Shown here: piece after piece, positions 1 to 8,559 of the stretch
Layout of the letters: every line of letters begins with the position of its first letter
How positions within the stretch are numbered: the first letter of the stretch is position 1
Assembly (NCBI GenBank): GCA_963667425.1
Contig: OY763407.1
Location: 1,736,001 to 1,800,000, forward strand
DNA from: G963667425 sp963667425 [NCBI: bacterium]
Lineage (GTDB): Bacteria > UBP6 > UBA1177
Direction of reading: 5' to 3'
DNA: 64,000 bases
Made by a program: the position numbers and the translations under genes
The notes under the pieces: model-generated
The model's database searches: none
The model's input: the letters and a program-made list of their open reading frames with translations, nothing else
Told to the model about the DNA's origin: nothing

Positions 1-47
1 CTCTTTATAAAAAAGATATCGGATTTTCGGAGGAATTTGATGACTAA
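1..47 (+). CDS. C-terminal tail of an upstream cas gene (probably cas3), partial
   Basis: A frame open from base 3 ends at a TAA at 45-47 and encodes a tail reading LYKKDIGFSEEFDD. It overlaps the cas4 start by 8 bases, the tight spacing typical of a cas operon. In type I-B operons the gene directly before cas4 is usually cas3, and an 'IGF' followed by an acidic tail fits a Cas3 C-terminus. The identity is inferred from position; only about 14 residues are visible. Confidence 0.5.
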   Translation, partial: LYKKDIGFSEEFDD

Positions 48-546
48 TATAGCTCCTTCAATTTTTAATGCTTATAATATTTGTCCGCGTCAAGCATGGT
101 TAATGTCCAGAAATCTGAGTGCTGATCAGCAAAATAGTTATATAGAAATAGGAAAACTTATTGATGAAAACTCTTTTTCAAGGGATAACAAGGGAATTTA
201 CCTTGCTGATATTGGTGCCATGATTGATATGATAACCAAAAAGGACGGGACATATATTATTGCTGAGGTGAAAAAATCATCAAAAATGCTTGAAAGCAGT
301 ATTTGGCAACTTAAATATTATCTTTACCTATTGAAAAACAAGAAAAAGATTAACATAAAGGGGCTAATAAAAGTGCCAAGAGAGAAAATAAGTAAAGAAG
401 TTGAATTAACAGATGAAGATGAAGAGAAAATAGATAGCATTCTCCTACAATTGACTAAAAGTATTGAAGCGGATCATCCCGTTGTCCTTAAAAAACAGCT
501 ACGTTTTTGCAAGAAATGTGCGCATTATGAATTTTGCTGGAGCTAA
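40..546 (+). CDS. cas4: CRISPR-associated exonuclease Cas4
   Basis: Cas4 is a RecB-like iron-sulfur nuclease that helps Cas1-Cas2 select PAM-containing prespacers and trim them. The 168-residue product has the four cluster cysteines (C15 in a CPRQAW motif, then C157, C160 and C166) and the PD-(D/E)XK core: D63, then E76-V-K78, then a Q90-x3-Y motif. ATG at 40 is preferred over the in-frame TTG at 37 because GGAGG at 29-33 sits 6 bases before it. It overlaps the preceding gene's stop and ends 2 bases before cas1, so the adaptation genes are translationally coupled. Confidence 0.93.
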   Translation: MTNIAPSIFNAYNICPRQAWLMSRNLSADQQNSYIEIGKLIDENSFSRDNKGIYLADIGAMIDMITKKDGTYIIAEVKKSSKMLESSIWQLKYYLYLLKNKKKINIKGLIKVPREKISKEVELTDEDEEKIDSILLQLTKSIEADHPVVLKKQLRFCKKCAHYEFCWS

Positions 547-548
547 AG

Positions 549-1544
549 ATGAAAGAGACAATATATATATTCTCAAACGGAAGACTTCAGAGAAAAGATA
601 ACACACTCTTTTTCGAGACAGAAGACGGCGTAAAAAAATTTATTCCAGTAGAAAATACAAAGGAAGTTTATGCTTTCGGCGAAATAGATCTCAATGCAAA
701 AGCTCTTAATTTTTTGTCGCAAAATGGAATTATTCTGCATTATTTCAACTATTATGACTACTATGCAGGTTCATTTTATCCAAGAGAACATTACAATTCA
801 GGCTATATGATATTAAAACAGGCAACTTTTTATTCAGATGAAGAAAAAAGACTTGATATCGCAAAATCATTTATTGAAGGAGCAGCAGAAAACACTTTAA
901 AAATTCTTAAATACTATAACAGACGTGAAAAAGATCTGTCCACACAAATAGAAGAGATAGAAAATCTTAAAGCAAAAATGTGGGAACAAAAAACAATAAA
1001 TGAATCAATGGCTTTTGAAGGGCAAATAAAACAGGCATACTATCAGGCGTTTGGTACAATCGTCGATAATCCTGATTTTAAGCTAAACCAAAGAACAAAA
1101 AGACCACCCAAAGATTATATAAATGCGCTTATAAGTTTTTCAAATTCTATAATATATACAGCCGTTTTAAGCGAAATATATCAGACACATCTTGACCCGA
1201 GGATTGGATATCTTCATACAACCAATTTTAGACGATTTTCGCTTAATCTTGATGTTGCAGAAATATTTAAACCAGTGATTGGTGACAGAACAATATTTGC
1301 AGTTATAAACAAGAAAATAATAGATAAAAGTGATTTTGAAAGCTCTTTAAATGGAATAGTTTTAAACAACAAAGGAAGAAAAAAGTTTTTAGAGCAGATA
1401 GAAGAAAGGATGAAGCAGACAATAAAGCATTCGACACTGAAACAGGATGTTAGTTACAGAAGACTGATAAGATTAGAACTATACAAACTGGAAAAGCACT
1501 TAATGGAAGAAAAAGTATATAAACCATTTGTTATGGACTGGTAA
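549..1544 (+). CDS. cas1: CRISPR integrase Cas1 (type I-B-like)
   Basis: Cas1 is the integrase subunit that inserts new spacers at the leader end of the array. The 331-residue protein begins MKETIYIFSNG, the usual start of type I-B Cas1 proteins. The metal-binding residues are E157 (in MAFEGQ), H223 (in YLH) and the D235/E238 pair in the LDVAEIFKP motif. ATG at 549 matches family length better than the TTG at 534. The stop TAA shares its last A with the cas2 start codon. Confidence 0.95.
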   Translation: MKETIYIFSNGRLQRKDNTLFFETEDGVKKFIPVENTKEVYAFGEIDLNAKALNFLSQNGIILHYFNYYDYYAGSFYPREHYNSGYMILKQATFYSDEEKRLDIAKSFIEGAAENTLKILKYYNRREKDLSTQIEEIENLKAKMWEQKTINESMAFEGQIKQAYYQAFGTIVDNPDFKLNQRTKRPPKDYINALISFSNSIIYTAVLSEIYQTHLDPRIGYLHTTNFRRFSLNLDVAEIFKPVIGDRTIFAVINKKIIDKSDFESSLNGIVLNNKGRKKFLEQIEERMKQTIKHSTLKQDVSYRRLIRLELYKLEKHLMEEKVYKPFVMDW

Positions 1545-1810
1545 TGTTTGTAATACTCTATTATGATGTTGGCGAAAAAAGATGTGTAAAAATGCTTAAA
1601 ACATGCAGAAAATACCTTGAATGGGTTCAAAATTCAGTTTTTGAAGGCGAAATAAGTGATTCCGGTTTTGAGAAAATGATATATGCACTAAATAAAATAA
1701 TAAAAAAAGAAGAAAATGATTCTCTTATTATTTATAAATTTAAAAATATGCGCTATTATGAGAGAACAGTTATCGGCGCAGACAAAAAAGGTGAAACTCA
1801 GTTTATATGA
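1544..1810 (+). CDS. cas2: CRISPR-associated protein Cas2
   Basis: Cas2 bridges two Cas1 dimers in the spacer-integration complex. The 88-residue product starts MFVILYYDV, with the first-strand Asp (D8), followed by a ferredoxin-like pattern and a C-terminal strand (SLIIYKF). Its ATG overlaps the cas1 stop (TAATG). It is the last cas gene before the array. No effector genes lie in the window, so the subtype (I-B) is inferred from Cas4, Cas1 and the repeat's ATTGAAAC end. Confidence 0.93.
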   Translation: MFVILYYDVGEKRCVKMLKTCRKYLEWVQNSVFEGEISDSGFEKMIYALNKIIKKEENDSLIIYKFKNMRYYERTVIGADKKGETQFI

Positions 1811-1942
1811 AATTCTGTCGATGTGAGATAGTGTAAAAAAGCCGGCAGGTCGACAGAAAAAAAGCCTTTTTTTATTGCAAGATTCTTTGAAAAATGATAA
1901 AAGGGAAACGCAAAAGCGTTCTTTAACACACTAAATACTGGT
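1811..1942 (+). promoter_or_regulatory. CRISPR leader with candidate promoter
   Basis: These 132 bases lie between cas2 and the first repeat. The array's decayed repeat is at the far end, so this is the leader. A perfect 7-bp inverted repeat (CTGTCGA at 1815-1821, TCGACAG at 1850-1856) is followed by an A7-GCC-T7 stretch and may end the cas transcript. A candidate promoter is TTGCAA at 1875-1880 with ATAAAA at 1897-1902, 16 bp apart. A small palindrome, AACGC-AAAA-GCGTT (1907-1920), lies 22 bp before the first repeat and could be an integration-host or Cas1 docking feature. Function is inferred. Confidence 0.6.
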
Positions 1943-4900
1943 CTTTCTGAACTAACTAAAAGTCATTGAAACTAGAAACAGCAAAAAGAGATTTATAATT
2001 TCCACCGCCCTTTCTGAACTAACTAAAAGTCATTGAAACTAACTAAAATAAAGATAGTTAATTTTTATTTTAGGTCTTTCTGAACTAACTAAAAGTCATT
2101 GAAACTCTGTTACAGAAGAAGGAATTAAAAAGGAAGATGTAACTTTCTGAACTAACTAAAAGTCATTGAAACGGAGATACAAGGGTAAATGCTATCATGG
2201 TAGCTTTGCACTTTCTGAACTAACTAAAAGTCATTGAAACGAAAAAATGGAAGCAATCAGACCAATTATTGAACAGACTTTCTGAACTAACTAAAAGTCA
2301 TTGAAACCAGTCTGGGTGGATATGAAAAGCCTGAAAATGTTAAGCTTTCTGAACTAACTAAAAGTCATTGAAACTCGCGTTACGGGAAGATAACTGTTTT
2401 CTCTGGTATTCTTTCTGAACTAACTAAAAGTCATTGAAACACTGCCATCTGGTCTGCAAGAAGAGCTCTTCCGTTTCTTTCTGAACTAACTAAAAGTCAT
2501 TGAAACAGTCGGAAAGCCTTGCTCTTTTCTGCAGCAGAGTTACTTTCTGAACTAACTAAAAGTCATTGAAACTGAAACACAAAAGTGGGAAAATTGATTT
2601 TTCGCTTTCTTTCTGAACTAACTAAAAGTCATTGAAACCGAAATATAATTCTTTCTCTTTTTTTAGGGCTTCTCTTTCTGAACTAACTAAAAGTCATTGA
2701 AACGCCTTTACCTTTTTTCTTCTCAAAAAGTTTTTTCTTCTTTCTGAACTAACTAAAAGTCATTGAAACTGATTTGGAGGTTGAAGGTTGGAGCTTGGCA
2801 CTGAATCTTTCTGAACTAACTAAAAGTCATTGAAACTTCTGATAACCTTGACAGTGTTGTGGTTCAGACTGGCTTTCTGAACTAACTAAAAGTCATTGAA
2901 ACTTGCCAGAACCAGAAAGAGAGCTGCTAATGGTATGCTCTTTCTGAACTAACTAAAAGTCATTGAAACAGTTTTCTTTTTCGATAGAAAGCATTTTTGG
3001 TGTAGCTTTCTGAACTAACTAAAAGTCATTGAAACCAGAAAAATCTAACTTGGCTGGACCATGAAGCAGCGTCTTTCTGAACTAACTAAAAGTCATTGAA
3101 ACTAAAATCAGTTCTTGTCTCACAATGACTCTGATCTTCTTTCTGAACTAACTAAAAGTCATTGAAACTCTTAAAAACAAGCCCTCTCTTGCAGCCGTGG
3201 CAATCTTTCTGAACTAACTAAAAGTCATTGAAACTGAGTGAAGCAGCAAAACATTATCTGAACAAAAAGGCTTTCTGAACTAACTAAAAGTCATTGAAAC
3301 ATGACGAAAGAGATAGACAAGAAGTTAAATTCGGAGCTTTCTGAACTAACTAAAAGTCATTGAAACTCGTTTGCGTTACTTCTGTCTTTAGAGGAGTGGG
3401 TTTCTTTCTGAACTAACTAAAAGTCATTGAAACTGATCTGGAGACTGAGGGATGGAGTTTAGTTCTAAACTTTCTGAACTAACTAAAAGTCATTGAAACC
3501 AATTGAAGCAACACAAGTTAAAGACAATTCGCTACTCTTTCTGAACTAACTAAAAGTCATTGAAACCCGGAAAAGATGCCACGGGTTGGCAGTATGATCC
3601 ACTTTCTGAACTAACTAAAAGTCATTGAAACATGGATTTTGGCTATTGAAAGGCTTGAGACTTTTTCACTTTCTGAACTAACTAAAAGTCATTGAAACTT
3701 CCTCTTTTCCACGCTCTGTAATATTTGCGGCTTGCTTTCTGAACTAACTAAAAGTCATTGAAACTGCAGGGAATAAAGTTAAAACAGAACTATGGCGATA
3801 ACTTTCTGAACTAACTAAAAGTCATTGAAACAGAATTGCAGGTTATAGAAATATTCAAATAGCTGATTCTTTCTGAACTAACTAAAAGTCATTGAAACTT
3901 TCAATCTCTTTCACTTTAATTCTCTCCCTTCTTTCTTTCTGAACTAACTAAAAGTCATTGAAACTGAAGAAAAACAGAAAGAAATAGCAGCAGAAAAAGC
4001 CTTTCTGAACTAACTAAAAGTCATTGAAACTGAGGAGGAGGTGCAGGAGGTGTATCTTGTGCCTGCTTTCTGAACTAACTAAAAGTCATTGAAACGTTGG
4101 ATCAAGATCAGCTATGCTGAAGCTCGTTTCAACTTTCTGAACTAACTAAAAGTCATTGAAACTTTCATCGCGGCTGGATGTTGCTATTTTTGCAAAATCC
4201 CTTTCTGAACTAACTAAAAGTCATTGAAACTAAATTTCAGGAAGCCGAGAAGGCAGCAGTTTATTCCTTTCTGAACTAACTAAAAGTCATTGAAACAAAA
4301 GAATCTGCCGTCAGCGTAATCAATAACCTTGCTCCTTTCTGAACTAACTAAAAGTCATTGAAACTTGTTTCGCCATCTGCTGTTACAAAAAGCTCACCGT
4401 CTTTCTGAACTAACTAAAAGTCATTGAAACTACAGAAGACTGGAGTGGAAGTGTTTTGTGTAATAACCTTTCTGAACTAACTAAAAGTCATTGAAACAAA
4501 GGAATGCTTTATACGCCAGGTGTTTCTAAAATACTTTCTGAACTAACTAAAAGTCATTGAAACCCAGGTATGATAGAGAGTATAACAGGGTACCAACATC
4601 TTTCTGAACTAACTAAAAGTCATTGAAACTTATGGCTCTATATGAAATCAGCAAACGATAACAATCTTTCTGAACTAACTAAAAGTCATTGAAACTAAAA
4701 TACCTAAAAATAAGCTAAAATTAAACCCTCTTCTTTCTGAACTAACTAAAAGTCATTGAAACATAAATAGGAGAATTATGGAAGCTCTCGGATTAAAACT
4801 TTCTGAACTAACTAAAAGTCATTGAAACTTCTTCCTCCGTTTTTATATATTCATTTATTATGGTCTTTCTGAACTAACTAAAAGTCATTGAAACTGTTGA

Positions 4901-7900
4901 AAGGATTGTTTATATCCACGGCCCAATTGGTCTTTCTGAACTAACTAAAAGTCATTGAAACTTGCTAATGAGGGAAATATGGAAACAGCTTTTTTAACTT
5001 TCTGAACTAACTAAAAGTCATTGAAACATGGTGTTGTTGAAAAGTGTGTGGTGTCAACATCGGGCTTTCTGAACTAACTAAAAGTCATTGAAACGGAGAA
5101 TCTACACGCCTGCATTTATAGATTCCGGTGCTTTCTGAACTAACTAAAAGTCATTGAAACCGAAGAAATAAAGGAGAAAAAAAAATGAAAGAATTTCTTT
5201 CTGAACTAACTAAAAGTCATTGAAACAATGTTATTGTTATTTTTAAGGTTTGCCCCGGGGCGACTTTCTGAACTAACTAAAAGTCATTGAAACTAAAATA
5301 GCAAGATGGAATATAGGAAGCTATATCCCCTTTCTGAACTAACTAAAAGTCATTGAAACTTGCGACTTCAAATATATATCTTGCACCATATTCAGCTTTC
5401 TGAACTAACTAAAAGTCATTGAAACAACTACAAAAAAGAAGAAAAAACATATGTTGTAAACTTTCTGAACTAACTAAAAGTCATTGAAACGCTTTTTTTT
5501 CTTTCATTCTCCTTACTCCTTGTAGCTCTTTCTGAACTAACTAAAAGTCATTGAAACTTCTTTCGCATTTGTCTTTAAATGCTTTTAGGGTGTCCTTTCT
5601 GAACTAACTAAAAGTCATTGAAACTCGGGCAGTATTGATTTTGATCTATTTTCAGCTCTACTTTCTGAACTAACTAAAAGTCATTGAAACAAAAATATAA
5701 GGCCTTCCGTTCTCGTATCTTTTCCACTTTCTGAACTAACTAAAAGTCATTGAAACATTTTACAGATGCGGAAGGCAAATATCTTGGCTTTCCTTTCTGA
5801 ACTAACTAAAAGTCATTGAAACTATGCAACTTCCTGCACTGTGTTTACAAATTCAACATCTTTCTGAACTAACTAAAAGTCATTGAAACTTTGAGGATGA
5901 GTGGCCGTCTATAGGCCTTGCAAACTTTCTGAACTAACTAAAAGTCATTGAAACTTGTCTATCAAACACATAAAAGCCACAATCATATAGACTTTCTGAA
6001 CTAACTAAAAGTCATTGAAACTTTGTACGGTTGCGGCGTATAGTGTGCCGTCAGCAACTTTCTGAACTAACTAAAAGTCATTGAAACTATACAGCGCTGG
6101 ATATGCCTAATTTCAGGCGGGGCTGCTTTCTGAACTAACTAAAAGTCATTGAAACAAGGTTTTCTATTTAAAGGTGTTTTAAACGTTCTTTACTTTCTGA
6201 ACTAACTAAAAGTCATTGAAACTTCTCCTAATATTTCATATAAAAAAAACACCTGCAATCTTTCTGAACTAACTAAAAGTCATTGAAACAGGGCTATTGT
6301 GGTTGAAAGAACCATACCTGTTAAAACTTTCTGAACTAACTAAAAGTCATTGAAACTGGCAATACCGTTTTTCTCAAAAACATACTGGATCTCCTTTCTG
6401 AACTAACTAAAAGTCATTGAAACCCTTTCCATTCTAAAGCCGGCTTTTCAAGCTGATATCTTTCTGAACTAACTAAAAGTCATTGAAACTTCGCCTTCGC
6501 AGGTGCGAAGCCTGCGGCAAATACTGCTTTCTGAACTAACTAAAAGTCATTGAAACAAAGTCGCTGAACAGATAAGAAATGTCAGGCTTAAACTTTCTGA
6601 ACTAACTAAAAGTCATTGAAACTTAAAGAGAGCTCAGTTATGATATATTTCTGGCTTGCTTTCTGAACTAACTAAAAGTCATTGAAACTAAACTTCAAGA
6701 TAGGGCAACCCCTCTTCATGAGTACTTTCTGAACTAACTAAAAGTCATTGAAACCCTTAAAAGAGGCATTTAAAGGAGCATCAACAAGATCACTTTCTGA
6801 ACTAACTAAAAGTCATTGAAACCGCGCTACTCGATCAACAGCATCCAAATAAAACGTGTCTTTCTGAACTAACTAAAAGTCATTGAAACTCGCTTAATTG
6901 AGATTATTAAGATCAGAAACATTAAGCTTTCTGAACTAACTAAAAGTCATTGAAACGTGGATGAATGCCTGTTTGAAAGAAAAGGTGATGCCCCTTTCTG
7001 AACTAACTAAAAGTCATTGAAACACTGCTCTATCTAAATCTGAAGTGCATTTGTTTTCCTCTTTCTGAACTAACTAAAAGTCATTGAAACTTTTTCACAT
7101 AAACCAAGTATTAGTGACATTAAGCTTCTTTCTGAACTAACTAAAAGTCATTGAAACCAAAATACCAGGCTAAAACAGCAACCGGAGCGAAGCGCTTTCT
7201 GAACTAACTAAAAGTCATTGAAACCGGTCAATTATGGAGTTATTTTTTCGAACGCAGAAGACTTTCTGAACTAACTAAAAGTCATTGAAACTCCTGTAGA
7301 AATTGTAAGGACTTATATTCTTTTCTTCTTTCTGAACTAACTAAAAGTCATTGAAACTAATTTGTTTTAACCTGCTGTTCAAACATACTAAAAACTTTCT
7401 GAACTAACTAAAAGTCATTGAAACCTATATATTTAGGCATGTTTTTACCTCCTAGGCTTTCTTTCTGAACTAACTAAAAGTCATTGAAACTGGAGCGCCC
7501 GACAACAGCAGAAGAAAGAGCTGCATGCTTTCTGAACTAACTAAAAGTCATTGAAACTATACAGCGCTGGATATGCCTAATTTCAGGCGGGGCTCTTTCT
7601 GAACTAACTAAAAGTCATTGAAACTTTAAGGTACGATTAATTTTTGCATCTGTCAGTCCTGCTTTCTGAACTAACTAAAAGTCATTGAAACATGTAAATA
7701 GAAGTATTTCAGGTAGAAAACTTTCTACTTTCTGAACTAACTAAAAGTCATTGAAACGATAGAAATGATTTAGGGTATGTATCTGCAAAATATCCTTTCT
7801 GAACTAACTAAAAGTCATTGAAACTAGTCAACACATTTATCAATTGCTTTAATAAGCTTGACTTTCTGAACTAACTAAAAGTCATTGAAACCTAATTACC

Positions 7901-7958
7901 TCCCGCACTTGTTATTTTCCTGCCAATACTTTCTGAACTAACTACAAGTTTCTAACTC
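1943..7958 (+). CRISPR. CRISPR array: 90 intact 30-bp repeats, one decayed terminal repeat, 90 spacers
   Basis: The 30-bp repeat starts CTTTCTGAAC and ends GTCATTGAAAC. I counted 90 copies that look identical, from 1943 to 7891, and a decayed 91st at 7929-7958 that loses the 3' half. Spacers are 35-38 bp (repeat-to-repeat spacing 65-68). Repeats ending in ATTGAAAC give the 8-nt crRNA 5' handle typical of type I-A/I-B systems, so transcription runs on the + strand from the leader beside cas2. The spacers at 6088-6125 and 7558-7594 are the same sequence, and those at 2770-2806 and 3434-3469 are related. No interruption by an insertion sequence was seen. Confidence 0.98.
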
Positions 7959-8025
7959 TGAGTAAGCACGTTTAGGTTATGTAAGGAATTTTTTGCAGGA
8001 ATAGGCTTTCTATCTATATTTTTTC

Positions 8026-8055
8026 TCATCTTTATTTTATAAAAGTCTTTGAAGC
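8026..8055 (+). repeat. Possible eroded CRISPR repeat beyond the array
   Basis: The segment TAAAAGTCTTTGAAGC at 8040-8055 matches the 3' half of the CRISPR repeat at 14 of 16 bases, while the 5' half does not align. It lies 97 bp after the decayed terminal repeat. It could be an older repeat lost to mutation, or chance in AT-rich DNA. Confidence 0.3.
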
Positions 8056-8167
8056 TGGCAAATTTAAAACAATAAACCATATAACTAAATAAATGTATTT
8101 CATGATTTGTGTTTGTAATGGGTTTCATATGGATTCAAAGACTGTTTTATGGCTTTTAAAGGATTAA

Positions 8168-8398
8168 ATGTATGAAATAAAGAGAAATATGTATAGTTAT
8201 AGATACAACATTGTGCTTTCGGGGCACTGTTTTGGTGATTTAAGGGGTAGAATTGCTCATTCGTGTCATTGTTTTAACGATTTTGGTCACGGGATTAGTG
8301 ATTTAAGGCATAGAATTGGTCATTCGTGTCACTGTTTTAACGATTTGAGTCATGAGATTGCCGATTTGGGTTGTGGTTTTACTGATTCAGGGGTATGA
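8168..8398 (+). CDS. Small protein made of heptapeptide repeats, function unknown
   Basis: A 76-residue frame has an AAAGGA ribosome site 5 bases before its ATG. From residue 20 it consists of eight 7-residue units with the pattern H-x-(I/F)-x-D-(L/S)-x (for example HCFNDLS, HEIADLG), encoded by 21-bp tandem repeats at 8225-8392; pairs of units also form a 63-bp higher-order repeat. There is no signal peptide or membrane segment. I do not recognise the family. It may be a real small gene or an expanded repeat that happens to stay open; it sits in the decayed zone after the CRISPR array. Confidence 0.35.
   Translation: MYEIKRNMYSYRYNIVLSGHCFGDLRGRIAHSCHCFNDFGHGISDLRHRIGHSCHCFNDLSHEIADLGCGFTDSGV
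8225..8392 (+). repeat. 21-bp tandem repeat, eight units
   Basis: Eight imperfect 21-bp units follow each other without gaps, aligned to codons of the small frame that contains them. Two nearly identical 63-bp blocks, one starting near 8249 and the next near 8312, show expansion in threes. Confidence 0.75.
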
Positions 8399-8449
8399 AC
8401 AAGCCTTTTAAGGGATGGTTTATATAAAAGCTTTGTTAATTTAACTAAA

Positions 8450-8532
8450 AAGCGGGCTGATATGCTTAGGTTGCTGAGGAGAAGGCTGAGAAGTTTGCTG
8501 AGCTTGCGGGTTTTATGAGGATGGGGTTTTAG
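8450..8532 (+). pseudogene. Short frame-shifted remnant of an unidentified gene
   Basis: One frame reads KRADMLR (8450-8470); a shifted frame from 8473 reads AEEKAEKFAELAGFMRMGF and stops at 8530-8532. Together they look like the C-terminus of a protein with one frameshift. There is no start or upstream coding sequence. I do not know the family. Confidence 0.25.
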
Positions 8533-8559
8533 GGGTTAGTAATCTTTTTAATTTGTATC

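Larger units (their letters stand above)
7959..8559. other. Decayed region between the CRISPR array and the lipoprotein pair
   Basis: Apart from the eroded repeat, the heptapeptide-repeat frame and the gene remnant listed separately, this stretch is AT-rich with no gene, tRNA or insertion-sequence ends that I can see. Confidence 0.6.

Noticed and set aside
7929-7958. Counting the last repeat as a functional CRISPR repeat
   Set aside because: Its second half has lost the GTCATTGAAAC end needed for the crRNA handle, so I treat it as a decayed terminal repeat.
8225-8392. A second CRISPR-like array made of 21-bp repeats
   Set aside because: Units follow each other with no spacers between, so it is a tandem repeat and not a CRISPR.
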